In this document: one piece after another, positions 1 through 12,023 of the stretch
Numbering within the stretch: position 1 is the stretch's first letter
Layout of the letters: each line of letters opens with the position of its first letter
From: Gracilariopsis chorda
Taxonomy: Eukaryota > Rhodophyta > Florideophyceae > Gracilariales > Gracilariaceae
NCBI GenBank assembly: GCA_003194525.1
Contig: NBIV01000235.1
Coordinates: 51,486-115,485, forward strand
Length of the DNA: 64,000 bases
Direction of reading: 5' to 3'
Translations under genes and position numbers: made by a program
The notes under the pieces: model-generated
What the model saw: only the letters and a program-made list of their open reading frames with translations
The model's database searches: none
What the model was told of the DNA's origin: nothing

Positions 1-1052
1 TCTGGTGAACCAGCAATATCTATCGCTTGGAGAACAAGTCAATTTCGAGAGACTCAGTAGCGTTTTGAGAATGAGGAGCAGAGCCAAGAGGATTGTCAAT
101 ATACAGAGATACTGGGTTCTAAGTGTTGGAGATGGATTACAAGAAAATCTGCTTTTGAGTAAAAAAGCTTTCCAAAGAAGCCTCAATTGAAGTCAAAAAG
201 ACAACAAACTTGGTCGGAGGTCTCCTCCGAAAAGTGGAAATGACGAGCACGTGGGTTGGTTCGTCTGCCGACACAGCCGACTGCGAGGTGAGCGCAGTGT
301 CCCCTTTGTGTCACATGCTGAAAGTTGATGGAATAAAACGCTCTGGGAACGTACACGTACTGACATTCATCTGCCTTCCTCAAGTATCACAGCACTTTCT
401 TTACCCTAATACCCATTCAATCGAGAACTAATCTTTTCTTTATTAAGGACAAACATTTTGAAGAGGAGCTGTTGTTGATGACAATGTTCTCCTGATTTCA
501 AAGATATGAAGCAACCAAAGCTCAAGCGAATGATGTAAATCTTGTGAGGAGTTTGTGCGAGCAAATAGAACTTATTGCTGCATTCAGATGAAACAGACAG
601 AACACACAATGTTGGAGGAGGTATGAATCACAAATTATGATGCACAAATGTCTGCTCGACGCCACTTGTAGTGCAGTCCTATTTTTATCGCAGGGGTGAA
701 CGGTTCTGAAAGATGTTATTTATGAACGTTTTGGACGCTTCTTCCAGCCAAGACACCGATTACGTTGTTCAGGTAACTATATCCCAAGAAAAAGCACAGT
801 ATTTGGTTCCCCCTCTACCAGAAGAACATGTGCAGAGCTCTTATCAGAGCATTTATCGACTTTCAGTACTAGCAATAGCATTTGGAAGCGGAAGAAGTGG
901 TATAGTTCCGGAAAATGTAGAAATCCCAAAGCCATTATAGGGCTTCTGTTCGTTTCTTCTTTTTGCTTAGAGTTTACGGGATATTTTCATAGAGATTATT
1001 GTTCGCCTTCAGGCTGTTTTCAAGCGACAGATCTTTTAATTTTGGAAAAGGG
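1..1052. repeat. Left arm of a >=1.05-kb near-identical inverted repeat
   Basis: This stretch is the reverse complement of 34691-35746 with only scattered differences; the outermost 120 bases are identical. Window base 1 pairs with base 35746, so the repeat probably continues outside the window. The inner edge falls after GGAAAAGGGAG near 1052, just before the LTR at 1097. The arm contains short open frames but none that I recognise. Part of it is related to the regions upstream of the two secreted-peptide genes (25.6-26.4 and 29.5-30.2 kb). Confidence 0.93.
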
Positions 1053-1096
1053 AGCCCCGAGAATTTAACTCGATTTGCAACATAACTCCTACTTGG

Positions 1097-1309
1097 TGTT
1101 GGTCAGAACTGTAGATAGAGCACTTTCTGTCGATGCAATGTAGCGGCGTCAGGACTATAGAAAAGAGCAGGCAAAAGGACCTTGGTAGTTCTCCCAAGGA
1201 TGCCCCCGACTCCCCAGAGATGGAACTGTAGTCGGGTTTTTATTTTGCCTTCTTCTGGCGGGTTCCCCAAAGAGGCTGTTTCCTCTTTGGGTTGCGCTGA
1301 CCAACTACA
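1097..1309 (-). repeat. 3' LTR of the old minus-strand Gypsy element
   Basis: On the minus strand the segment begins TGTAGTTGGTCAG and ends CTGACCAACA, giving imperfect inverted TG...CA termini. It lies downstream of the chromodomain. It shares a block CGCAACCCAAAGAGGAAACAG with the LTR at 56878-57123 that follows another element of the same family. No partner LTR was found near 16.7-17.1 kb. Confidence 0.65.
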
Positions 1310-1564
1310 TTTGGATTCTAGCGCAATGAGCAGACTGCAACCTACGCAAAAGAGGTGTGGGTAGACTAATATGATGGGTACCTACCCAACAACAATGATC
1401 AGTTCTTTTGCTACCACCTATAGGGTTCTCACCCACGCGCCAGCACATAACTCCGTTAACAGTCCCCAATATCCAATCTACATGAGTGGTTATTTGTTTT
1501 TGATGCTGGCGACCGTATTGCACTGTCTTCGCGACCCAGATATCTTCGTTTCATCCAAGTACTC

Positions 1565-1870
1565 TTACAGTAGTTCAGGTACGTCTTGCTGCAGCGATGC
1601 GATATAGACCCAGTGTGCATCTTCTTTCCCAAAGTCAGTCCACTTCACAAGTAATTCAACTTTATTTTTTCGGCTTCTGATATCCTCGAAATCTTCGATG
1701 ACTAGTAGCTCATTCTGCTGATACGCCAAATGTTCCGTGAGCTCTTCAGATATATTGTAGTCCGTGTAAAGAAATAATTTCAACCTTCTTCCGTGTACAA
1801 GCTCCTTTTTGCGGTCAGTAAATTCTGAACTTCAAAAATATACTGTGCTCTTGTTGATGATCTAAGCAAT
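1565..1870 (-). pseudogene. Gypsy pol C-terminus: chromodomain fragment
   Basis: The minus-strand translation has a short integrase tail (YIFEVQNLL, then VHGRRLKLFLYTDYN in a shifted frame), followed by a chromodomain-like unit with LLVIEDFEDI and ELLVKWTDFG, ending DVPELL. Chromodomains at the end of Ty3/Gypsy integrases are thought to guide insertion into chromatin. A one-base shift near 1800-1810 separates the two halves. The coding sequence resumes at about 2243 on the other side of a small insertion. Confidence 0.75.
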
Positions 1871-1874
1871 TCTC

Positions 1875-2242
1875 CGAGATGCATTCTTACGTTCCGATAA
1901 GAGGAACGCGATTCAAGGTGAATCGCAGCGTATTGCATGGCAAGTCGCGCAGCGCACACGCAACCCGCGGAACAGGACTGAAGTTGATTCGCATAGAATT
2001 GCGCGGCACACTGCGCAATGTACACGCAATGCCGAAAACGTTCAAGCCTCCCAGCATAGGAGAGAGCACATTAGAAATAGAATATAAAAGCCGACTCTTA
2101 GAGGAAGAACTCTAAGGGGAAGGAGGCAGCCTCAGTAGGACTTCTGAGGTCTTTGTGCCTGTCAACTTTGCCCGACAAGCCTACGCACCGTCGGCTCTCT
2201 CTTCGTAGCGTATCCGATCAACAGCTCTGCATTTGTAATGCA
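1875..2242 (+). mobile_element. Small LTR-like insertion inside the Gypsy integrase tail
   Basis: The minus-strand coding sequence stops at WHGPFC (about 2243-2262) and resumes at about 1870, with roughly 365 unrelated bases between. Both junctions carry ATGCA, compatible with a 5-bp target duplication, and the segment also has TGCATT...AATGCA ends. It holds a TATA box (TATAAAAG near 2083) on the plus strand, as expected of a solo LTR. The exact ends and the class are uncertain. Confidence 0.5.
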
Positions 2243-3030
2243 GAAAGGTCCATGCCATCATAGGCTCGTCGTCGCACGGATGCTCTTCCGCAAAACAGCT
2301 TTAAGCACGTAGTCGCCTTTGGTGAAGTCAATTGGCGTGATACCCGTGCGGCAATTGTGAGCATCCACAGAAGCCTTACGCTTCCTTCTACCTTGTTCTG
2401 CGCAGTTGCGGTGAATTGCTTCCAACGCTCGCTGTAGGTTCGCAATTTCCATGAGCGAATTGGCACGAAAACGGTCGATGTCCTTGACGGTTGATACTTT
2501 CTTCTGACCTCTGAGAATGGCAGCGAGTGGCGAATCCTGGGGCAGTCCTGTGAAAACTGTAAGAGGGCATTTACCGCCTAGTTTTCTCGTCTGCGCGCTG
2601 TTCAGGGCTCATTGTATGAGTGGTAGGACTGTAGAACATGCGTACTGGGGAAGCTGAAACTCCGAGAGAAGCGCTCGGCAGATCCTTAGTAGTTCGCGGC
2701 AGACTACTTCGACTGAACCGTTGCTCCACGGGCAATATGGTAGTGCGAAATGGTGTTCCGCATTCAGCTTCTGAGCCAGAGCCTTAACGAGCTTGTCCTT
2801 TAAATAGCTCCCTTGATCCGATATCCATGACCTAGCGACCCCAAACGCGGCGAACCAGTCTACGAGTGCTTCTGCGGTTGTTTTCGAGTCGGCTTCTGCT
2901 GCGCCTTGGAGCCACACGTACCCGGAGAGGTCGTCCTTGATGGTAAGCGTGACCAAGTTGCCTTTCTATCCTTTGTTCATGTAACAGTAATCAAAGTGCA
3001 ACAGCTCGTTTGGCTTGGTGGCGTGCATTG
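2243..3030 (-). pseudogene. Gypsy integrase catalytic core and C-terminal domain
   Basis: This is the continuation of the old minus-strand pol. The DDE triad is visible: D in KDDLSGYVWL, D in WISDQGSYLKD and E in NGSVEVVCREL, with family-typical spacing. A GPY/F-like tail with GDYVLKAV follows near 2290. At 3030 it is cut off by the younger Ty3 element, and the upstream half continues at 14596. CATTG is duplicated on both sides. A stop interrupts the sequence near 2958. Confidence 0.88.
3026..3030. repeat. Target site duplication CATTG, left
   Basis: CATTG precedes the 5' LTR, and the same pentamer follows the 3' LTR at 14596-14600. Five bases is the usual target duplication for Ty3/Gypsy integrases. 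The match fixes the LTR ends at TGAAG...CTACA. Confidence 0.9.
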
Positions 3031-3826
3031 TGAAGTGCAATGCCCTCAGAGAGGGATTCTTGGTACTTGGTTGGTTTCCCGAATGTTTCGGTAATGTAGT
3101 CATTGCATGAATTACGATCACTAATGGTGGATTTGACACGTGGGACACGGAAGAGTCAATTGGCGGTTGGCCACAGTAGTGGGCATGAACCACCAAAGTG
3201 GATTAATTTAGTTAATTCTATTTATTATTATTACACCCATTTCCGGGATGGTTAGTACTTAGTGCGCCGGCGGGTTGCCGTCGCACCAGTAAGCCTTCCC
3301 CAACAAGGGATCCCAACCTGGATAATTGGCTCTAGACCTCACCGCCTTCGCGTGTTCTCTACTTCTCTTTGGAGGGAAGCACCGTCGCATATGGGAAGTC
3401 TAACCCCCTTGCTATTCTAAAGGACCCAAGTATTTGGATCCTTATTCCATCTTTCTTGGTGTTTGCCTTTTATAAGGTTTATTTACTGGTACTGCCGTTA
3501 GTCTTCGTCACGACACTAGTGACTCCGCTCTCCCTTATTTTGCCTTTTACAGGGTGAGTTTCCCGCTACCAACGGCTCGTGCTCGCGCCTACCACTAACG
3601 TAGAAACCTCACCTCTCTACAAGATGACCACCCCCATACACCGCTCCTGCGGATACCCAATTCTTGCCTCAACCTCCCTGCACAAGTCGCGGCGGGTGGC
3701 CTCGGCCTTACAACCCGACATAGTCGTACCACTCCTGGGAGGGCTCTACGCAACTGGGCTCAACTCTAAAGAGCAAAGATCCCGAACGTCTTTCGGTGCA
3801 TTCTCGCTTCTGGGAATTCCACTACA
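3031..3826 (+). repeat. 5' LTR of Ty3 copy A
   Basis: This is a 796-bp direct repeat of 13801-14595, starting TGAAGTGCAATGCCC and ending CTACA. The first 200 bases are well conserved between the LTRs and the last 150 are more divergent. It is followed three bases later by a candidate primer binding site. The short open frames inside the LTR are not convincing genes. Confidence 0.92.
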
Positions 3827-3829
3827 AAA

Positions 3830-3845
3830 TGGTCTCCCGACCTAG
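3830..3845 (+). promoter_or_regulatory. Candidate primer binding site (PBS)
   Basis: TGGTCTCCCGACCTAG begins three bases after the 5' LTR. A PBS starting TGG, complementary to a tRNA CCA end, is expected here. Which tRNA it matches was not determined. Confidence 0.55.
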
Positions 3846-3933
3846 AATCGGTTTTGGTGTTTGGTTCCCTCTTTCGAGGTTTTGTTTCTTTTGTTTGTTT
3901 TCCGGAAGTTCCGTTGTTTTCCCGTCGTAACGG

Positions 3934-6090
3934 TTGCCCCTCATGTCGAGGAAGCTTTCCTCTGCGGAGCCTGCGACTACGTGCAGTCGCTCCCACAATG
4001 GTGGAGATAACCCCAAAGTTCAGTTCGTTTCTCGGATCCCGATTAGGGCTAAATCCAGCCATGCTGGGGGTGCCTCGTCTAGGACTCTAAACCCACCCCG
4101 GGAACCCCGGAACGCCACGTCGACCTCGTTATCGAATTCCGTGGATGGTGCTCATCCGGCTCCGGCCGTGGCCGCCGCCGCACCTGAACCCCATCTGACG
4201 GGCGATAACACCCTCCAGGGGAACTCCCTGGAATCTCAGGTTGACGCTTTGTGGACCGCCTACGACACCCTTGTCGGGGAATTACAAACCCTGCGTGAGG
4301 TGGTGATGGACACCCCTACAAAGGCGGTCACAGAGGATCTCCGTTTCTTACGTTCCGATGTCAACTCCATGTTAGAGAGTTTGGGGGCAGCCTGGCACCT
4401 TCATAGAAGGAGTTAAATCTTGATTTGATCGAGTTCGTGCCCGTCTGGAGGCGTTAGAGCAGTTTATCCTCATGGATAAACCGTCCCCGGATGATCCGGC
4501 ACCAGTTGCATCACACCACGACCAGCATGCTGGAAGAAAGAAGCGCTGCCACAAGCGGAAACACAAACGAGATCACTCGTATTCTGATTCTACGACATCA
4601 TCGGATTCATCCCGAAACGGATCAGATGGTTCTAGTTCCTCGGACTCCGATTCGGAGGACGAGAAATGAGGCCGTTCTTCCCGCTCTAAGCGGTCATCCG
4701 CCACCCAAGGTGGGATTCGGACCCACAGCAAAGGGAGAAGACACCCTGGCCTCAGGGAATTAAAACCGACGAACCCGTTGTATCGGAAACTATTGTCCTA
4801 CCGGTACTACCGGATCGAAGATTCCTCTTTAGGACGTACATCCCGTGGCACGGGGAAGGTCAAAGATTGCATAAAACGTATGCAACTATCACTGCGTAAG
4901 CAGTATTTTACTGGAGAAGACCCAATTATGGTGTTGGACTTTCTTTCCCACTTTGTAGCCGAAGCCGATATCCTCCGAATGAACGAGGGACAAGCTTATT
5001 TGGCATTACCATATTTCTTGTGGGGAGTGGCAGAGGACCAGTACACCTCTGTCAGAGGATCATCTCGTGCCTCAGAGGGAGGAGTAACCTGCTGACCGGA
5101 GTCGGTGCAATATTTATTGCGCTCCTGTGCCACCAATACCGCCATTCAGGGGGAAATCCTCGCTTTGCAAGATACTCGTCAGCGCTCAGGCGAGAGTGAA
5201 ACCGATTACTAGGTCCGCCTTAACAAGGCCTTCCACCGTTGTGGGAATGTATATCCCGCAGGGGAACGTTGTACCATGATCATCGATGGCCTTGACCCGG
5301 CAATCCGTAGTCTTGTCACTGGTTACAGCGAGGACAAGCGGAGGGTCACCTACCTCGAGCTTGTTCAACACGCTCGAGAGGAAGGGGAAGCACTTCGTGC
5401 ACGAACTCCGAGTCCTCGGTCTAGGCCCGCCAAGGCGTTGGTGCTGGAGAGTGACTACTCATCGCCCTCGCTTTTTGCGGATAAAACCCCCCAACAGGGA
5501 TACGACACCGTCCATTTTGCACAGGGAGATGGTGTGTCTATACCAACCACGGACTTACCGTCACGACGGAGGACACGTTCGAAACGGCGCAAGACAACAT
5601 CGTATTGTGCGTGGGGAACAATCGCGTTCAGCCGCCACGAGTCCCGTTTATGAACGGCCAGTCCCGTTATCAACGGCCTGGAAGGAGTGACACCCGCCTG
5701 GCGGTACGCTTCTCCGATGCTCGGGATATTAACCGGAGCGTCTCTGTGTTGGCTCTAATTTGCCACTTTTGCTACACCCATGGCCATACATCCCCTCAGT
5801 GTCTTTGCTTAGGGAAGGATATGGCCAAGGTGGTGACAAATTACGAGGCCCTCACTACAGAGAAGAAACGTTCCGTTCCAACTGCTTCCTACCTCCGTGC
5901 TAAAACAGACTTCTCGCTTGCCTTTCCAAATATCCCGCATGCGCGGCTAGCTTCAATTAACCCGAATCGGGAAGTCGCGCAGACGTCCGACACAACCACC
6001 GCTTATGCGGATAAAAACCCCGGCCCCCGGAACGAAGCTCTCGTGGTCGAGGATCCTGGACTACCGCCTACAGCGGGAACCTCCCAGTAA
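3934..6090 (+). pseudogene. gag: gag of Ty3 copy A (several frames)
   Basis: Gag encodes the capsid/nucleocapsid protein. An N-terminal Ala/Pro-rich part (3934-4416) has a coiled-coil-like stretch. A strongly basic then Ser/Asp-rich segment (4472-4669) is in another frame. The capsid-like part (4778-5653) has stops at 5093 (TGA) and 5210 (TAG). The nucleocapsid part (5605-6090) carries a canonical CCHC knuckle, CHFCYTHGHTSPQC. At least two frameshifts and two nonsense codons make it non-functional. Confidence 0.75.
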
Positions 6091-6283
6091 AACTAACTGA
6101 GGGAGTCTCCCCTTTGAGAGAGGCGTCCTCAGAGAAGAGGCTGTTGACGCCCGTGGCGTCACCCCCTCGCTCCCCGGTGAAAATCCTTTCAAAAAAGGAC
6201 ACCGCAGACGCGGACTCTGCACACCTTTCTGTGCTACGTCGCCCGTGGATACGGAGTAAAACCCCCGGATCTCGGATAGAGTC

Positions 6284-6640
6284 TTGGTCATGGCCAAGCG
6301 CAACTACAAGGTTTACGCCGACCTTGGCCTTGACACCCATTTTATGGTGAGATTTCTAGCACTCCGGGACACAGGTGCAGGCCCCAACTTCATCGTGGAA
6401 TCATTGCTACCCCTGCAGGTGCGGTCTCGTATCCGTTCCGAAACGGTTCCGGACTTCGCAGATGCGAACAAAAATCCGTTAGAAACGGTGGGTACCGTCG
6501 ACTTAGTCGTGCAGTTGGGCACCCCCGTGGTGAAGCTCGACTTTATTGTTTGTCGGTCATTGGCCACTCCAGTCATACTGGGATGTATTTACTGCGACAG
6601 ATTTGTCGACGCAATCAGGCCCCGTCTTAGGCGTGTGTAA
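6284..6640 (+). pseudogene. Aspartic protease of Ty3 copy A
   Basis: The ORF of about 118 codons has the retropepsin active-site motif ALRDTGAGPNFI (DTGA) followed by a hydrophobic PVILGCIY flap/terminal region. It lies between gag and RT as in Ty3/Gypsy pol. It ends in a stop at 6638 and is in a different frame from the RT ORF, so at least one indel separates them. The intervals 6091-6283 and 6641-6805 are degraded coding sequence of the same polyprotein. Confidence 0.75.
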
Positions 6641-6805
6641 ATCGACGACGGATCGTCAGTCCCGATCTTCCGTCGCCCACTGAAGCGTGCTTCGCAGAAG
6701 CAAGTCCCACTACCTGCTGCGCAGAAACCACCGCCCGCGTCTTGCGAGTCCATCAAACTTCGAGTCGCAGCCTCGGTTTCTATACCGCCTGAGTCCCAAG
6801 TATGG

Positions 6806-9682
6806 GTGCAAGTCAATTGCCGTCAACAGGGTCTTCGGGTTATTCAACCTCTGTCCTCGTTATACGAGAAATACCAGCTCGCGCTGGCGAACGGAATTTT
6901 TCACGTTACCCGGGATGCTCCTTTCCGGATACTCGTTGCCAATCTTGACCAACGCCTCCAGTATCTGGTAAAGAACCAAGTAATTGGAAGCGTCACTTCA
7001 CACCCCCTTGGGATGCTCCCGACGAATATGACGACCGACGATGTTCTCGGAATTGCCGACTCTTCTGAGGAAGCCACCCCCACCACTGACGAAATAATGT
7101 CAAAGGAGGGAGAGGAAACCGTTGTTTTAACGCCGAACACCCCGAATAACTCGGAACCGACGGCCACACCTGTATCACAGGACAATGTTACAGCGCGTTC
7201 TGACCGAGTGGACCCTATAAAGGCACTCGAAGATATAGACCTTGGCCACGTGCCGGAGTCACACTGCGATAAACTCCGTGCAATGCTACGGGAATTTACC
7301 ACGATGTGGGATAACTCGCTCAGCAAGATTAATGCAATGGAACACCGGATAGATTTATTACCGGGTGCACGTCCGATGGCACAAACCCCTTACAGGGCAG
7401 GACCGAACGCTCGGGAAGAGGAGCAGTCCCAAGTGGACAAAATGCTCCGCGCAGGTGTGATAGAGCCCACTCAATCACCCTGGGCATCCCCAGTTGTACT
7501 GGTTTTGAAGGCCGACGGAACCTGGAGGTTCTGTGTCGACTATCGCCGGCCCAATGCTGTGACGGTTAGGGACACATATCCCATCCCTCTTATGGACGAG
7601 TGCATCGACCCACTTGGAGATGCTACCGTATTCACGGCTTTGGACGCCAATTGGGGTTATTGGCAGGTCCCTGTTAGACAGGAGGATCGCGATAAGACCA
7701 CGTTCACCTGCCATGTAGGATCGTACCGCTTCAGGCGGATGTCTTTTGGTTTGACCAACGCTCCCGCTACCTTTCAACGTGCAACAGATATTCTATCAAA
7801 CCGCTTCAAGTGGCGGAGCTGCCTGGTCTACCTGGATGATATTATCATCTTCTCCAATAATTTGGACGACCATCTCACCCCTGTCAGGGACGTTCTAACC
7901 GTGCTTCGTGATGCGGAAATTACCCTCAAGTTGAAGAAGTGCGAGTTCTTCACAGATACTGTCAAGTATCTGGGACATATCATCCGTCCGGGACGGTTAA
8001 TGATCGAGAATGCCCGAGTCAAATCCCTCGTTGGGGCTAAGGAACCCCGTACTCAAACGGAACTCCGCTCCGTTTTAGGGCTGGTCGACGTCTACCGACG
8101 GTTTATCCCGAACTTTTCGGATATCGCGGCACCGTTGAACGTGATGTTACGCAAAGGAACTCCCCCAGAATTGGGGCAATTCACGCCCGAGCAATCGGAA
8201 GCCTTTAGCTCCTTAAAGGAGGCTGTCACGTCAGCACGTATATTATCTTTACCCACACTGGGACTCCCGTACTCCGTGGACACGGACTCTAGCGAATACC
8301 AAGTTGGTTTTGCTCTTTTCCAAACCACCCCAGAGGGGGATCGAAGGCCAATTGGTTATTGGTCACGCTCGCTCAATGTCCACGAGCGTAATTACTCTGT
8401 GTCGGAGAAAGAGTGTCTCGCCGTCGTGTGGGCGCTTTCCACCCTACGCCCCTATCTTACGGGAGTTCAGTTTACCGTATACACGGATCGTTCCTCGTTG
8501 AGGTGGTTAATGAACATATCCCATCCCTCGGGCTGCCTTATGCGCTGGAGACTCCGCCTTGCGGAATATGACTTTCAAGTCATATATAAAAAGGGAGCGT
8601 TCAACACCCAAGCCGACGCTTTGTCGCGTTTACCCACAAATGGGGAAGCAATCCCAACGGAGGATGACGACATTCCATGGTTCATGGTTGAAGAACCGGA
8701 TGACCCGGAGTGGAAGTTCGATGAATGGCCAGAAGACTGGGATGAAGATGCTGACTTTGACAACTTACTCGCATCCCGCGAGACCCCTGAGAACCACTTA
8801 CCGGGAATTTTTGTACAGGTTTCACCGGAGGAATTGATCCGAGAACAATTCGGTGACCCCTTCTGTATGAGGATTCGTGCCCGTTTAAACGGTGGCGAAG
8901 ACCTCCCGTTCGAGGTGAACGATAAAGGCTACCTCACTCGGTTCGTCGAAGCTCGCCCACAGATTGTGGTACCTCATTCCCTGCAGTCACAGTTGTTATA
9001 TCTCTCGCACTATGCGAAGCTCGGTGGCCACGTGGGTGGGAGGAAGCTCTACCTCACCCTGCGAAGGGCTTTTTACTGGCCCGCCATGGCGGTTGACTGC
9101 TACGCAACTGTGTGGTTTTGTACGGAATGCTCGAAGAACCGGGTGAAGCTCCGCAGGAACGCGAAGAAAATTAATTTATTCCCTGCTAGGGCGCCACTCG
9201 AGTTTATCGCAATCGATATTCTGGGACCCCCCCTCACTACAAAGAAAGGCAACAAGTTCTTACTTGTGATCACCGATCGCGTTTCAAAGCTTGTTCGGAC
9301 TGTCCCTCTTCGGAGGATACCCGCTTTCACGGTGGCCTAGGCTCTGGTAACGCACTGGATTTTTGTGTACGGTCGTCCTGTGGAGGTGCTCTCCGATAAC
9401 GGACCGCAGTTCGCGTCCAAGTTCTTCCAGGATGTTTGTCGCATCCTGGACGTGAAGAACTTTTTCACGACTACCTACCATCCCCAGTGTAATGGACAAG
9501 TCGAACGGTTCAACTGGACTTTGTTGGCCTCTCTCCGTTCCTACGTTGCTGATCACCCCAAAACTTGGGACCTGTATGCATATGTTTTAACATTTGCATA
9601 CAATACACAAGTTCACCCCGGACTACCGGATTGTCACCGTTGGAATTGCTTCTATCTCGTTCACCCCCGCCTGTGGCGTTAG
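6806..9682 (+). pseudogene. pol: RT, RNase H and integrase of Ty3 copy A
   Basis: One long frame (6806-9340) continues after a single TAG (9338-9340) as 9365-9682. Reverse transcriptase lies at about residues 180-390, with WRFCVDYRRPN and the active site LVYLDDIIIFS near residue 341. RNase H follows, with YSVDTDSSEY and VYTDRSSL. The integrase zinc domain is HYAKLGGHVGG...WFCTEC, and the DDE core is IAIDILGP, LSDNGPQF and NGQVERFNWTL. This order (RT-RH-IN) defines Ty3/Gypsy. A frameshift near 9650 moves the integrase tail into the next ORF. The enzyme residues look intact, so the element was probably active until fairly recently. Confidence 0.93.
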
Positions 9683-10974
9683 AATATCAAGCCACTTTGG
9701 ACAATTTCCCATCTGTGGGTCGCTACCGCCAGGAATGGAAGCAATGGCTTACTAAACTGGTCCCCGCAGCGCAGATGTCTATGGAACGCACGCAAGCCGC
9801 GTACAAGCGGGATTTCAACACTAGTTTACGAGATAATGCTCCCCGCATACGGGCCGTCTTTATACGTAAAGAATATTATAACCCGGAAGGGGAGAAGCGT
9901 CACGAGCTTTCGCCTGTGGCGGATGGACCGTTTAAAGCGGTATCCGTTAACTCCGACACTGTCGTAGTGGAAATGGGTAAGGCACACGAGCTGATTTCCC
10001 GCGATCGCGTTGTACCTGCCCCTCCTCCCTCGTCTGAGGTCGTCCTGGGAACAGGGAAACCCGTCTCTACGGACGCAGCAACGCCGGAAACCCCGGAACT
10101 AAATAGACCGACTACTCTATCACACCCTACTCGGGGTCTCTCAGATTTACCGACTTTGTCGGAACCCCCGGCTCGGCCGGATCGTTCAGGTCCAAACGGA
10201 CCTTTCTCTACTCCTAACACTACCGCCCCTTCGGCGGGTATTTACACCCTCCATGCGGGATATCCTGCTATTAATCCCCTTGCTTCGTCTAAGGAGGGAG
10301 AGGGGACCTATCGCTACGCTGGAAATTTATTACCATCGCAACGGGATTTGAGCCGTGAAACACGGAAGGTCGATGAAGCCTCGCAATCCCCCACACAGGG
10401 TTCCGGAACGACGCAGTTTCACCGTATGATACGGGAGAGTGGACCGAAATCGCAGTCCGTACCCCTGAACCAGGGCAATTCCCTGAATCAGGATAGAGAT
10501 AGCGTTTCGCAGACCCCTCACCAGGGTGTAGTGGCAGAACCGTCGTCGACGGAATTTCCCGCCAAAATGGATTCCTCAGCACCATCCACACCGCTGGTAG
10601 TAGCAGGCAACGCACGCCTTGGAAAACCAGCAACGCTGGAAAGTGAAAAGACCCTCTGTAGGGAGGAAGGCAGGAATGCACATCTTGCAACTCAATTCCC
10701 TGGCTCTACAGCCCCGGACTTGAGAACCGTTCATAACGGGAATGTTGTCCGAACTTCGGAGATAGAAGTGCCAAAGTCTCCGCGCAATCGCGGTAGTATA
10801 CCGAGCGTCTCGGAAAAATCCGGCGTCGTCGCCAGGGTTAAACCGGTCGTCCCTGATGATGCACCTCTTGAGGAAGACATCACAACTCAATTAGAGGCAA
10901 AGTCCTTGAACAGGGTGTCCCAGGCGCCAGCTTTCCACGCCCCATCAGGGAGTTTGAAGCAACACACCGGATAA
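9565..10974 (+). pseudogene. Integrase tail plus long Pro/Ser/Thr-rich linker
   Basis: The first 120 residues resemble an integrase C-terminal region (EYQATLDNFPSVGRYRQEW, then a PFKAVSV-type fold). About 300 residues of low-complexity sequence rich in Pro, Ser, Thr, Glu and Gly follow, with no recognisable domain. The frame stops at 10972 and the chromodomain appears only 550 bases later in another frame. Other Gypsy elements join integrase and chromodomain by a short linker, so this extension is unusual. Function is unknown; a disordered tether is plausible. Confidence 0.6.
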
Positions 10975-11237
10975 CTGGAAATAACCGCCGGATACTGGGT
11001 ACCAACACAGCAGTGCACGGCTAAGCCGGACAGTGTAAGGCCCAAGACAAGGGAGGCAGAACGCAAAGAGGCGGTTCAGAGCCACATTATGATCCCATGG
11101 GAGATCCGTCGACATCGGCGTGAGGGGGCCGTGGGAGTCACGTGAACGCACGGAGATTGTGCGCCCCACACCAATCACCGCGCGACGCGGAAAGCGCCAC
11201 CAGAGAGTGACCTCCACAACTCCGCCAAAGCGGCAAG

Positions 11238-11732
11238 ATGCCCGCAAGCTCGCGGCTCGACTGGACTACCGCCAACATGGGACGGAGGACCCCCGTAACC
11301 GAGCGGTACGACGCAATCACCACGGTACGACCCAATTACCGCGGTACGCGGCAACCGTTCCACGAAGACACCCTCTTGAGGGATATTATTCCGCACTCTG
11401 CGCCGCATCCTCTGAGCGAAACCAGCACGTTGCATCCTGACGCACCGCTGAGGGGAAATATCCCGTCCACAGGGCAACCCCTGACAAGAAAGGGCACCAT
11501 AACACGGCAAGGCCGGCAGGTATACAAACAAGAGTTTGTGATTGACCGAATCGTCGGGCACACCTGGAATCAGGAAGGCATTCTAAGATACCGCGTCCTT
11601 TGGTGCGGATATGACCCAAGCTGGGACACCATGGAACCCATCGAACACCTGCCTCGTTCGAAAGTGGTCCAATATCACCGCAGCGCAGATACCGCAAATC
11701 CAGCTACGCTGTGCAATGCCCAAGTGGGATAA
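11238..11732 (+). pseudogene. Chromodomain of Ty3 copy A
   Basis: The C-terminal 60 residues form a chromodomain: FVIDRIVGHTWNQEG, then YRVLWCGYDPSWDTMEPIEHL and KVVQYH. The aromatic positions expected for methyl-lysine binding are largely present. The N-terminal 100 residues are low complexity and continue the linker of the preceding ORF. The stretch 10975-11237 is the same linker out of frame. The closest relative in the window is the minus-strand chromodomain at 63622-63858. Confidence 0.82.
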
Positions 11733-12023
11733 AAACGCCGCGACGCTGGGGAAGGTAGGAAAGAAGGAGTACACTCCCTTTTGTACGGACTCCGTCAAGG
11801 ACGGTAATGAAAGAGAAAAGGCCGTTCTAAACGGGAACGTTTACTCAGGAGCCTCGGGCTCCTGTGTGATACTAAGCTACATTACTGTCTAACCCAGGGA
11901 AAGAGACCAGGATACTGGATTAGAGGCTCGACCCCTCCCCATCGTCCGGAGCGTGACCACCCGCAAGGCAGTAAGCCAAGGCATCCGCCATCGCGGTGAC
12001 GTCACTCGAAACCTCGGCAGTGC
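11733..12023. other. Spacer between convergent pol and antisense gene
   Basis: This is the 290 bases between the end of the sense chromodomain and the end of the antisense gene. No coding sequence or clear terminator was recognised. A convergent 3'/3' spacer would have to hold polyadenylation signals for both transcripts. Confidence 0.4.

Noticed and set aside
3369-3845. Open frames inside the 5' LTR of Ty3 copy A
   Set aside because: They are not maintained between the two LTRs and show no domain.
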